A DNA stretch of 64,000 nucleotides. It comes from a candidate division FCPU426 bacterium (GTDB lineage: Bacteria > Oederibacteriota > Muellerivitia > Muellerivitales > Muellerivitaceae). Shown here one piece after another: positions 32,497-39,935 of this stretch. Position numbers and translations under genes: made by a program. The stretch's first letter is position 1. The number at the start of each line of letters is the position of its first letter. The stretch spans positions 156,750 through 220,749 of the forward strand of contig DAIDGV010000024.1 of the NCBI GenBank assembly GCA_027452205.1. The letters run 5' to 3'. The notes beneath the pieces are model-generated. The model searched no databases. It was given only the letters and a program-made list of their open reading frames with translations, and was not told where the DNA came from.

Positions 32497-32603
32497 TAGA
32501 CCGAAGGAGGCTCGCCGTCAATAGCCCGGGAAAAGAAAAAATGAAAACTTTCAAGGTTGAGACAAAGACTGCGGGGAAAAGATTAACGGCTTATTTTAGG
32601 CAA

Positions 32604-32637
32604 TAAAAAAGCCCGCCCTCCGGCCGGAGGACGGGCT
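32604..32637 (-). terminator. intrinsic terminator (minus strand) after the rhodanese gene
   Basis: AGCCCG-C-CCTCCGG / CCGGAGG-A-CGGGCT, one mismatch in 14 pairs, followed on the minus strand by TTTTTT. It marks the end of the thiol/sulfur unit. Confidence 0.88.
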
Positions 32638-32655
32638 CAAAGACAAACTGATGGA

Positions 32656-33276
32656 TCAGGAAACACAACCCTTAGCTTGGGAGACCACCGAGCGCAAGGG
32701 AACGAACACCGGGCGACCGGTGGACATATCGCGTTCGATATCATAACGGGGTACGTTCGTGTCCACCTCTTGGGACCAAGCATCGATCCCGCCCGTCATG
32801 GACTTCACGTTCTTGAAACCATGGCCGGCAAAATAGGAAGCGGCATCCATGCTGCGGCGGCCAGTGTGGCAATAGAACACCATGGCGGTCTCGCGGGGCC
32901 AGGTCATGATCTCGCGGGCCAGGTCCTCGGTCACCAAAGAAGCGCCTTCGATATGGGCCAGGTCCCATTCGGGCTTCAAGCGCACATCCAACAACTTGAC
33001 GACTTCTTTGCCCTTCAGGGCTTCGGCCACTTCTTTGGGGCTGATCTGAATCTTCTTGTCCAACTCGTCCGCTTCTTGGATGAAGGTGAGCACTTCGTTG
33101 ATATCCGTAATGTCGTGCTTGGCGACAACTTCGCCCAGAATATCGGTCATTTCATAACCGCAGCTATGGCAACCGCCGATGTGATAGCGTTGGAACAAAG
33201 CCCGTTGGGCACTGGGGTAATTTTCCAGCACTTCTTGCATGGTGCTGTCTTTGCTGATCTTGAGTCCTGTCGACAT
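32656..33276 (-). CDS. DUF1858 + rhodanese protein
   Basis: 206 residues. Residues ~4-70 are a DUF1858-type helical domain with CHSC (C36, C39). Residues ~78-185 are a rhodanese fold with active-site loop FYCHTGRRS (C136). Rhodaneses carry persulfide sulfur on that Cys, so this is a sulfane-sulfur carrier or transferase in the cytoplasm. A further Cys is near the C-terminus (KGCVS). It has its own 20-base palindrome upstream (33296) and a terminator after it. It may therefore be transcribed separately as well as from the long operon upstream. Confidence 0.9.
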   Translation of the reverse strand: MSTGLKISKDSTMQEVLENYPSAQRALFQRYHIGGCHSCGYEMTDILGEVVAKHDITDINEVLTFIQEADELDKKIQISPKEVAEALKGKEVVKLLDVRLKPEWDLAHIEGASLVTEDLAREIMTWPRETAMVFYCHTGRRSMDAASYFAGHGFKNVKSMTGGIDAWSQEVDTNVPRYDIERDMSTGRPVFVPLRSVVSQAKGCVS

Positions 33277-33295
33277 GAACGACCTCGCTTTTGAA

Positions 33296-33315
33296 AATAT
33301 GATCTATGTCATATT
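33296..33315 (-). promoter_or_regulatory. candidate operator before the rhodanese gene
   Basis: AATATGA-TCTATG-TCATATT, a perfect 7-bp inverted repeat with a 6-base spacer, 20 bases before the start codon. Its geometry (7-6-7) is the same as the ATATTAG-N6-CTAATAT palindrome before the cluster's ArsR gene, though the half-site differs. Confidence 0.5.
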
Positions 33316-33348
33316 AATCTAGGCGCTTCGTCCTTCCGGTGCAAGGGT

Positions 33349-33732
33349 TCAAAGTCCCTTAAAATGGACGCCTTTAAAAGCGTTGACCACTGTCCAGATC
33401 CCCAAAATGACCAGGAAAAAGCCAAAAGCCGCTTTAAGCCACATTTCCCCCAGTTTATGGGCCCCAATGGCTCCCAACCAGGCTCCCACGATCAAAGCCG
33501 CCGCCATGAAAACCGCCGCTTTGATATCCACATTCCCATTCTTGTAATACTCCAAGCCCGCCCAGAGACCGACCGGCGGCAGGAGTACCGCCAGGCTGGT
33601 CCCCACCGCCTTTTCCTGGCTGAACCCCGCCAAAAAGGTCAGGGCCGGAACAATGATCACTCCCCCGCCTAAACCAAAGATGCCAGCGGACAAACCAGCC
33701 GCCAATCCGATACCTATGTATAGAAGGATCAT
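33349..33732 (-). CDS. half-size TauE/SafE sulfite exporter-family protein
   Basis: 127 residues with four spans. GIGLAAGLSAGIFGLGGGVIIVPAL is the typical TauE/SafE motif (G-rich loop at about residues 20-27) and AVGTSLAVLLPPVGLWAG follows. Full proteins of the family have two such halves; this is one half and probably works as a dimer. The family moves sulfur-containing anions such as sulfite or thiosulfate, fitting the rhodanese and DUF2892 neighbours. Located 18 bases after the upstream DUF2892 gene. Confidence 0.88.
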   Translation of the reverse strand: MILLYIGIGLAAGLSAGIFGLGGGVIIVPALTFLAGFSQEKAVGTSLAVLLPPVGLWAGLEYYKNGNVDIKAAVFMAAALIVGAWLGAIGAHKLGEMWLKAAFGFFLVILGIWTVVNAFKGVHFKGL

Positions 33733-33750
33733 CGTCCTGCCTTTCCCCTG

Positions 33751-33948
33751 CTATTTTTGTTTCCCTAGGTTACAGGTATTGATACCGAACAAAGCGTAAG
33801 GCGGGCACCAACCCAGGAACCCCGTGGCCACCGGGATCAAGCCCAACAAGAACCAATAGTTGCTCGGCCCCCAAAAAGCCATGCTAGCCAAGAACAACCC
33901 TACCACCACTCGAACTGCCCTCTCTACCGGATGGATATTCTTTTTCAT
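33751..33948 (-). CDS. DUF2892 (YgaP-like) small membrane protein, copy 2
   Basis: 65 residues from the ATG at 33948 with GGAG upstream. It begins IHPVERAVRVVVGLF, has two short spans and ends LGWCPPYALFGINTC, the DUF2892 pattern found as the membrane part of the rhodanese YgaP. Its two Cys sit in the C-terminal GWCP and NTC motifs. It overlaps the stop of the other DUF2892 gene by ATGA. The role in persulfide handling is inferred from the family and context. Confidence 0.85.
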   Translation of the reverse strand: MKKNIHPVERAVRVVVGLFLASMAFWGPSNYWFLLGLIPVATGFLGWCPPYALFGINTCNLGKQK

Positions 33949-34136
33949 TTCGCGCTCCTTTTTATTTTCTTCAACATCAGCTCTAAGGGACAAAATCCGG
34001 TGAAAGCGGATTGTAAAAGATTGAGCCCCACAAAAGCGGTCAACCATAACCAATACAACGAATAAAAATGCGCCAAACCCAAGCTCATCAACACGACCCC
34101 TCCGGCAAAAGCCCGGATCTGGTTCTCGATCGTCAT
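33945..34136 (-). CDS. DUF2892 (YgaP-like) small membrane protein, copy 1
   Basis: 63 residues from the ATG at 34136, overlapping the RND stop by 4 bases. IENQIRAFAGGVVLMSLGLA, then FVGLNLLQSAFTGFCPLELML matches the C-terminal membrane domain of YgaP closely, with a single Cys in GFCP. YgaP-type proteins join a rhodanese to this segment; here rhodanese and membrane segment are separate genes of one operon. Confidence 0.88.
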   Translation of the reverse strand: MTIENQIRAFAGGVVLMSLGLAHFYSLYWLWLTAFVGLNLLQSAFTGFCPLELMLKKIKRSAK

Positions 34137-37100
34137 TTCACGGCTCCTTCCGCGTGGATGAACTTCACCCTCGCCGCCCCCACGAACCAATAGTAAAGCA
34201 CCGGCACCGCCAATGGACTGATCAATGTCGCCAAAGCTTCGCCGAAGATCAAACTCACCGCTAACCCCTCAAAAATCGGGTCCAGCAACATCACTGAACT
34301 ACCCACCACCACCGCTTCAGCGGTCAGAAGCATGGGCCGGAACCGCATCAGCCCCGCGTTGATGACCGCTTGTTTCAATACGATCCCCTGGGCGATCTCT
34401 CTTTCGATGAAATCGACCAAGATGATCGAGTTTCGCACGATGATCCCCGCACCGGCTATGAAGCCGATCATAGAAGTGGCGGTGAAATAGGACCCCGTCA
34501 GCCAATGCCCCGGCAAAATGCCGATAAGACTGAGGGGTATCGGCGCCATGATGACCAAGGGCACCGCGTAACTGCGGAACCAGCCCAGAACAAGCACGTA
34601 AATCAGGAGGACCACCACCGCGTAAGCCCCGCCTAGATCGCGGAAAACCTCGTAAGTAATGAACCATTCCCCGTCCCATTTCACGACCGGGGTTTGGGTG
34701 TCCCAGGGCACCTCCGCGGTCTGCTGGGGATAGGTGATCTGCGGCGAAAGTTTCAGGATCCCATAGACCGGCGCCTCATCCTTACCTGAAAGCTCGCTCA
34801 TGACATAGGAGACCGGCTTCAAGTTCTTGCGGTAAAGCGTTTCATTTTCCTCCAGTATGGGTTTTTGAATGGCGTTCTCCACCCCCACCGCGCCCGATTC
34901 GAAGGACCCCAGTACTTGGCCCGCGAAAGGCCGGGGACCGGACCGCGCGTTCTGGGAGACCGATAGGTCCACGCTTACCTGTTCCGGACTGGAAGCATCG
35001 TTCAGGGCCACCAAAGGTGTTTCTGAAAAGATCAATCGTCCCAAGGCCATGACTTGGTTCGCGCTCAACCCCAATTGGCCGCCCCGGATCTGGTCGTAGT
35101 TGTAGACGCGGCGGGGACGGCCCAACCGCCAGCTGTAATCCAGGTCCACTACGCTCGGTTCAGCCTGGAATTTCTCATAAACCTCTTGGGCCACCCGGCG
35201 GCGCGTCTTTTCATCAGGCCCATAAACTTCCGCCAACATGGTGGAAAGGACCGGAGGTCCCGGCGGTATCTCGATGACCTTGGTCACCGCCTGGTGGGTC
35301 TGGCCGAACTTTTGGATCACTGGCCGCAGGGACTCGATGATCTGGTGGCTCGAAAGACGGCGTTCGTTCTTGCCGGTCAGGACCACCTGCAGGTCGTTCT
35401 GGTGATCGGAACGCCGTAGGAAGGTGTGCTTGACCAACCCTGAGAAGGAAAAGGGCGCCGCTTCTCCAGCGAACACTTGGACCCTTTCCACTTCCTTGTT
35501 CTGGACCAACTGTTGGGCCAGGTTGGTGGACCAAGTGAGGCTCTGCTGTAACGGTGTCGTGGCCGGGTAGTCCAACAGCACTTGGAACTCGTTCTTGTTG
35601 TCGAAGGGCAGCATCTTGACCCGCACCGCCTTGAAGGCGAAAAGACTGACCGATAGCAGTAGCAGAAGAACCAGGACACCTCCCAAAGTCCAAGCGGCCT
35701 TTCGATCGTTCAAGAATCGTTCCATGGCTTGGTGGTAAAAATGACCGATCTTTCCGGTGGCGGGCTGCTGGCTTTTCTTTCCCTTTTTCTCGTGGTCCGG
35801 CAGCAATCGCAAAGCGGCCCAGGGGGTCACGATGAAAGCCACCAAAAGGGAAAAGATCATGGCCAGACTGGCGCCGACGGGGATGGGCTTCATATAAGGC
35901 CCCATCATGCCCCGCACATAAGCCATGGGAAGGATGGCTGCGATGACCGTGAAAGTCGCCAAAATGGTGGGGTTCCCCACTTCCGCCACCGCCGCCAAGA
36001 TCGTCCGGAGCGTCGACCCCTGATGATGGGATTTCAGGTAACGTTCGATGTTCTCGACCACCACGATGGCGTCGTCCACCAGGATACCGATGGAAAAGAT
36101 CAGGGCGAACAGGGTCACCCGGTTCAGGGTGTAACCCATGAAGTAGTAAATGGCCAGGGTCAGGGCCAAAGTGACCGGGATAGCGGTGGCCACTACCAGC
36201 GCCGCTCGGAAACCCATGACCAGGGCGATCAGCACACAGACCGAGAAGGTCGCCAAGAGCAGATGCTCGATGAGCTCTTTCGATTTTTCCGCGGCGGTCG
36301 CTCCATAGTTACGCATCTCGACCATCTTCACGTCGGGCGGCAATTGGGCCGTGAATACCTTGACCCGCTGTAGCAATTTGTCCGCCAGGTCCACCACGTT
36401 GGTCCCTTTGCGTTTGGCGAAAACGATGGATACCGCCGTTTCTGGTTCACCGCTCTTATCGACCAACACCGAGGCCCTTGTCATTTCCTCCGGCCCATCC
36501 ACCACTTGGGCGATATCCCGCACCCGTACCAAGGACCCGCCCCGTTGGGCCACCGCGATACTTTCGATCTCTTTGCCCGAGGGCAAGCGGCCCCCGATCT
36601 CCACGTCGAAAACTTCCTTGTCCCCCCAAGTCTTGCCTGCTGGCGCAAAAGCGTCGTTGGCTTTTAGGGCCCGTGCCACATCCAACAAGGAAACACCCCG
36701 GGCTGACAACCGGGCTGGGTCAACGATGATACGAATGGCCCTTTTTTGGCCTCCCAATAATTCCACCCGGCTCAAGTCCGGTGTGCTCGATAGTTCCCGC
36801 GCTAGGGGCGCGATCATGGACCGAAGCGCATACCCGTCCCGCTGGGCTGAAGTAAAAGTCAGGGTGAGAAAAGGGACATCGTCGATCGAATAGGCTTTCA
36901 CCAGCGGCTGGGAGACGTTCTCCGGCAATTCCGAACGGATGCTTAAAAGCTTGTGATGCACTTTTACCAGGCTCGGTTCCATGGGTTCGCCCACTTTGAA
37001 CCGAGCGGTGATAAGGGCCCCGTTCGGTTGGCTGGCCGAATAGACATATTCCACGCCGTCCAGGCCCCAGACCGCCCGTTCGATGGGCTCGGTTACCCGA

Positions 37101-37306
37101 CTCTCCACTTCAGCGGCCTCGAAACCCGGCGCGGCCACTTGAATATCGATCATCGGCAGGGAGATCTGCGGTTCTTCCTCTTTTGGCGTCAGCCAAACGG
37201 CCAGCACGCCCAACAAAATGCTCATGGCCGCGATGACGGGCGTGAGCTTGGAATTAATGAAAGCGGCGGCCAGTTTCCCGGCGAAACCGGCGTTAGGGAT
37301 TTTCAT
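34133..37306 (-). CDS. RND-family efflux pump inner-membrane subunit
   Basis: 1057 residues, with the normal 12-span AcrB-type layout: one span, a large periplasmic loop (about 45-335), six spans, a second loop and five spans. Features include PMIDIQVAAPGFEAAEVESRV at the porter domain, FSIGILVDDAIVVVENIERYL (span 4 with the Asp pair of the proton relay) and GFIAGAGIIVRNSIILVDFIE in span 10. It lies between TolC and DUF2892 genes. The sequence is nearer the multidrug/HAE1-like and sulfur-cluster-associated RNDs than CusA (no Met-rich relay seen). No adaptor (HlyD/MFP) gene is adjacent. Overlaps tolC-like stop by 14 bases. Confidence 0.94.
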   Translation of the reverse strand: MKIPNAGFAGKLAAAFINSKLTPVIAAMSILLGVLAVWLTPKEEEPQISLPMIDIQVAAPGFEAAEVESRVTEPIERAVWGLDGVEYVYSASQPNGALITARFKVGEPMEPSLVKVHHKLLSIRSELPENVSQPLVKAYSIDDVPFLTLTFTSAQRDGYALRSMIAPLARELSSTPDLSRVELLGGQKRAIRIIVDPARLSARGVSLLDVARALKANDAFAPAGKTWGDKEVFDVEIGGRLPSGKEIESIAVAQRGGSLVRVRDIAQVVDGPEEMTRASVLVDKSGEPETAVSIVFAKRKGTNVVDLADKLLQRVKVFTAQLPPDVKMVEMRNYGATAAEKSKELIEHLLLATFSVCVLIALVMGFRAALVVATAIPVTLALTLAIYYFMGYTLNRVTLFALIFSIGILVDDAIVVVENIERYLKSHHQGSTLRTILAAVAEVGNPTILATFTVIAAILPMAYVRGMMGPYMKPIPVGASLAMIFSLLVAFIVTPWAALRLLPDHEKKGKKSQQPATGKIGHFYHQAMERFLNDRKAAWTLGGVLVLLLLLSVSLFAFKAVRVKMLPFDNKNEFQVLLDYPATTPLQQSLTWSTNLAQQLVQNKEVERVQVFAGEAAPFSFSGLVKHTFLRRSDHQNDLQVVLTGKNERRLSSHQIIESLRPVIQKFGQTHQAVTKVIEIPPGPPVLSTMLAEVYGPDEKTRRRVAQEVYEKFQAEPSVVDLDYSWRLGRPRRVYNYDQIRGGQLGLSANQVMALGRLIFSETPLVALNDASSPEQVSVDLSVSQNARSGPRPFAGQVLGSFESGAVGVENAIQKPILEENETLYRKNLKPVSYVMSELSGKDEAPVYGILKLSPQITYPQQTAEVPWDTQTPVVKWDGEWFITYEVFRDLGGAYAVVVLLIYVLVLGWFRSYAVPLVIMAPIPLSLIGILPGHWLTGSYFTATSMIGFIAGAGIIVRNSIILVDFIEREIAQGIVLKQAVINAGLMRFRPMLLTAEAVVVGSSVMLLDPIFEGLAVSLIFGEALATLISPLAVPVLYYWFVGAARVKFIHAEGAVK

Positions 37307-38639
37307 GGAAAGCTCCTGGGGTCGAGCCGGAGTTCAAGGCATAGGTCGCGGCGGCGTTCACCAGGCCCATCTCGGCGTCGAGGATATTGGTCAAAAGGTC
37401 AGCACGACGGGACAACACTTCCACCAGCTGCAGGGCGTTGATGGACCCGTTCTTGAAAAGGTCGATCGCGGTCCGTGTCTGCTCTTCCAGCATTTGGGCG
37501 CTGTCATCCATCAGTTTTAGGTTCTCTTGGAGCGCCAAGCGCTGCTGTTGGGCCTCCCTCCGGCTGACACCGGCCTGTTGGATCAAAGCTTGCGCTTGGG
37601 AGCGGGCCGCTTGGGCCTCCTGGTCCGCTTGGGCCTCGGCGTCGATATTGGACGCCGAAAAAAGGTTCCACTGCAGGTAAGCGCCGGAGGTATAGCTGGT
37701 GGCGGTAGCCCGGTCGCCGTTGGTCAGGTCCCCTTCGGCGAAAAGCCCGATCCGGGGCAGCCATTGGGCGGTCTGGACCCCTTTCATTTTTTCCAACCGG
37801 GCCGCGTTGGCCTGGGCGGCTTGGGCAGTCGGCGGCAAGGCCGATGTCTCTTCCGAACTTAGGGGTAGTTGTTCGTCCAAAAAACCGGAGACTGGCTCCG
37901 GGGACAGGACCCAGTCCAAAGGAATTTCTGGGGCATTGGAGTGGACCCAATCCCGCAAGGCGTTTTGTTGGACATGGTTTTGGTTCAGCAGGCCTTGCAG
38001 GCGGTTGGCGAGGTTCTTTAAACCGAGCAACCCCGAATAGCCCACCGGGTTGGACCGTGAACCAATACGATATTGCTCAATGGTGGTTTGGACCTTTTGG
38101 GAAAGTTGATCAAGGTCCTCTTGTTCTTTTTGTAGGGCCAACAATTCGGCATAACGGCTGGCCAAGGCTACATATTGTCCCTTTTGTTCCGCTTGAAGCT
38201 GCCATTCCTGGGCCTTCCGGCCTTCCTGGGCCGCGGCGGCCAAACTGACCTGGGCGCCTCCTTCAAATAGGGAAAAGTCGATACCCAAGGTTCCCGTCTC
38301 ATAGACCCGGCTTTCCGGTTCATTCAAGGTCGAAGGACTGAAATCCGTCGTGGTGATCTGCCGTTGGTCCAAGAGGGACATAAAGGACCGGGCCGGATCA
38401 TTGGTGGAATAGCCCTGGGCCGTGGCATAAAGCCGGGGGACCCAATGGAGGGCGGCCCGCGATTCCCCCAACTTGGCGGCTTGCAGTTCGTGCTGCGCCG
38501 CCGCCAATTCGGGTGAATGGGCCTGGATCAAGGCCCAAAGCTTTTGAAAGGAATAATCCATTGTTTCACTATGAAGGATTCCCGACATATTCCAGAGAAG
38601 CCAGACCGCGGCAACGGCCCATTTATTTTTGAAGTTCAT
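37293..38639 (-). CDS. TolC-family outer-membrane efflux protein
   Basis: 448 residues with a signal peptide (about 1-25). Long Gln/Ala/Leu-rich helices dominate, in two similar halves as in TolC: LIQAHSPELAAAQHELQAAKLGESRAALHWVPRL in the first half, and AANAARLEKMKGV-QWLPRIGLFAEG in the second, with a TGTLGIDFSLFEGG beta stretch. It should form the trimeric outer-membrane exit duct for the RND pump that follows. AAGGAA ribosome site; 16 bases after DUF302. Confidence 0.92.
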   Translation of the reverse strand: MNFKNKWAVAAVWLLWNMSGILHSETMDYSFQKLWALIQAHSPELAAAQHELQAAKLGESRAALHWVPRLYATAQGYSTNDPARSFMSLLDQRQITTTDFSPSTLNEPESRVYETGTLGIDFSLFEGGAQVSLAAAAQEGRKAQEWQLQAEQKGQYVALASRYAELLALQKEQEDLDQLSQKVQTTIEQYRIGSRSNPVGYSGLLGLKNLANRLQGLLNQNHVQQNALRDWVHSNAPEIPLDWVLSPEPVSGFLDEQLPLSSEETSALPPTAQAAQANAARLEKMKGVQTAQWLPRIGLFAEGDLTNGDRATATSYTSGAYLQWNLFSASNIDAEAQADQEAQAARSQAQALIQQAGVSRREAQQQRLALQENLKLMDDSAQMLEEQTRTAIDLFKNGSINALQLVEVLSRRADLLTNILDAEMGLVNAAATYALNSGSTPGAFHENP

Positions 38640-38655
38640 GAAATTTCCTTAAAAC

Positions 38656-39060
38656 TTAAATACGGCAACAGGACGGCACTGAGGCGGCGCTATCGACCAG
38701 GGACCGCAATCGTGTAGCGATCGCTTCGCTTAACACCCGCAATTTTTCGTTCTCACCCAGACCATCGGGATAAAGGGTGGAAACGAAAACTTCGCTTTCT
38801 TTTTGTTGCACCACGATCTTGCAAGGCATTATCAAAGCCGCCCGATCGTCCAACGCGAGCGCTTCGGAGGCGGCTTTGGGATCGCACAACTCCACGATGG
38901 CGGTCGGTTCCACCTTGAAACCTTTGTCACCCCGGACCTTCCCCACGTCGTGGACATGAAGGACGCCGAAATCAAAAAGACACGCTTTTTCCTGTACCCT
39001 CGTCACAGTCTCGGCAAAAGAGCGGCTGGTCGTCGTTCGATAAAAATGGGTCTGGTCCAT
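38656..39060 (-). CDS. DUF302 family protein
   Basis: 134 residues, DUF302 fold: TTTSRSFAETVTRVQEKACLFDFGVLHVHDVG, then VELCDPKAASEAL, the MPCKIVV strand and a C-terminal SCCRI. Cys residues at 27, near 59, 80 and two at the C-terminus are unusually many for its size, hinting at thiol or metal binding. GGGAGGT ribosome site; 2 bases after the thioredoxin stop. DUF302 has no firm function; many members sit near sulfur-oxidation and thiol genes. Confidence 0.88.
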   Translation of the reverse strand: MDQTHFYRTTTSRSFAETVTRVQEKACLFDFGVLHVHDVGKVRGDKGFKVEPTAIVELCDPKAASEALALDDRAALIMPCKIVVQQKESEVFVSTLYPDGLGENEKLRVLSEAIATRLRSLVDSAASVPSCCRI

Positions 39061-39062
39061 AT

Positions 39063-39389
39063 TTACCTCCCTGCTTCTAAAAGGACTTTTTTCATCTGGG
39101 CGACAGGGGTCACTCCCAGGAATCCTTTGTAGGGTTGTCCATCTTTGAACACGAGAAGGGTCGGGATGCTGCGGATGTTGTAATGCGCGGCGATATCGCC
39201 GTTCTCATTGCTGTTCAGCTTGCCCACCACCGCCGCATCCCCGATCTCCTCGGCCAATTGCTCGACCAAGGGGCCCTGCATCCGGCAAGGGCCGCACCAA
39301 GGCGCCCAGAAGTCCACCAGGACCGGCTTGGTGGAGTGTAGGACCTCTTTTTCCCAATTTTTCGACGTGAATTCTTTCGCTTGTTTCAT
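39063..39389 (-). CDS. trxA: thioredoxin
   Basis: 108 residues, a complete thioredoxin: LVDFWAPWCGPCRMQGP active site, NSNENGDIAAHYNIRSIPTLLVF with the cis-Pro, and GFLGVTP. It lacks a signal peptide, so it is cytosolic. A strong AAGGAGG ribosome site. It is the second gene of the operon downstream of the ArsR operator copy and could keep the rhodanese and regulator thiols reduced. Confidence 0.95.
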   Translation of the reverse strand: MKQAKEFTSKNWEKEVLHSTKPVLVDFWAPWCGPCRMQGPLVEQLAEEIGDAAVVGKLNSNENGDIAAHYNIRSIPTLLVFKDGQPYKGFLGVTPVAQMKKVLLEAGR

Positions 39390-39401
39390 GACTTTCCTCC
39401 T

Positions 39402-39557
39402 TCAGGAATGACTCAGTAAAAAACCGACAAAGGCCCCATAAAGAGTGCTGATAATGGGATTGGAAGTGATGGGACAAGCGCCTGTGGAGCAACCCACGAA
39501 CTTGTACCAACCGAACCCCAACAACGCTCCGATCAAAGTGCCTATGACTATTCGCAT
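39402..39557 (-). CDS. DUF6132-like small membrane protein
   Basis: 51 residues, with AAGGAG before the ATG at 39557. One or two spans (IVIGTLIGALLGFGWYKFVG and the C-terminal YGAFVGFLL) and the central GCSTGACPITSNP, a Cys pair motif I recognise from DUF6132. It is the first gene after the second ATTAG-N6-CTAAT palindrome and precedes trx by 12 bases. Membrane Cys pair plus neighbours suggest a thiol or sulfur role, but this is inference. Confidence 0.8.
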   Translation of the reverse strand: MRIVIGTLIGALLGFGWYKFVGCSTGACPITSNPIISTLYGAFVGFLLSHS

Positions 39558-39573
39558 CTTGTTCTCCTTAAAC

Positions 39574-39589
39574 ATTAGTAATTTCTAAT
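39574..39589 (-). promoter_or_regulatory. ArsR operator, copy 2, upstream of the thiol operon
   Basis: ATTAG-TAATTT-CTAAT, a perfect 5-bp inverted repeat with a 6-base spacer, followed by AT as in copy 1 (39893). It lies 17 bases before the DUF6132 start, between the arsR gene and the operon it probably controls. Confidence 0.65.
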
Positions 39590-39607
39590 ATATAAGATCA
39601 AAAAAAA

Positions 39608-39892
39608 TCACTCTTTGCAGAAGATCTCTTTCATCAGCTCCATCAATTTCAGGATTTTGGGATTGGCGATTTGATAATAGATCATCGTTCCTTCCCTCCG
39701 GGTCGTGACCAACTCTTTATCCCGCATCTGGGCCAAATGCTGGGACAAATTCGACTGGCTTGTTCCCAAAACCTTGGTCAGGTCCTGAACATTCATTTCC
39801 CCCTCCGCCAACAAGGCCAACACCGACAACCGAAAAGGATGGGCGATAGCTTTGACACAGTGGGATGTCTTTTGGATCTGCGCGGTTTTCAT
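39608..39892 (-). CDS. ArsR-family regulator of the thiol/sulfur operon
   Basis: 94 residues, winged helix: AIAHPFRLSVLALLAEGEMNVQDL, recognition helix TSQSNLSQHLAQMRDKELV, wing TTRREGTMIYYQI. This matches the redox-sensing BigR/SqrR/YgaV-like branch in the SQSNLSQHL and TRREG motifs. That branch senses persulfides with two Cys. Here the only Cys are C12 (first helix) and C92 (last helix); the usual helix-2 Cys is replaced by Ala. A C12-C92 sensor is possible but unproven. The ATG abuts the palindrome at 39893 and no ribosome site is visible, as in leaderless or operator-embedded starts. Confidence 0.9.
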   Translation of the reverse strand: MKTAQIQKTSHCVKAIAHPFRLSVLALLAEGEMNVQDLTKVLGTSQSNLSQHLAQMRDKELVTTRREGTMIYYQIANPKILKLMELMKEIFCKE

Positions 39893-39912
39893 ATATTAGA
39901 TAATACTAATAT
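39893..39912 (-). promoter_or_regulatory. ArsR operator, copy 1, before the regulator's own gene
   Basis: ATATTAG-ATAATA-CTAATAT, a perfect 7-bp inverted repeat with 6-base spacer directly abutting the start codon. The same core recurs at 39574, giving two sites for the one regulator. Confidence 0.72.
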
Positions 39913-39935
39913 TTAACCGGATGTCAAGTGGCCGG

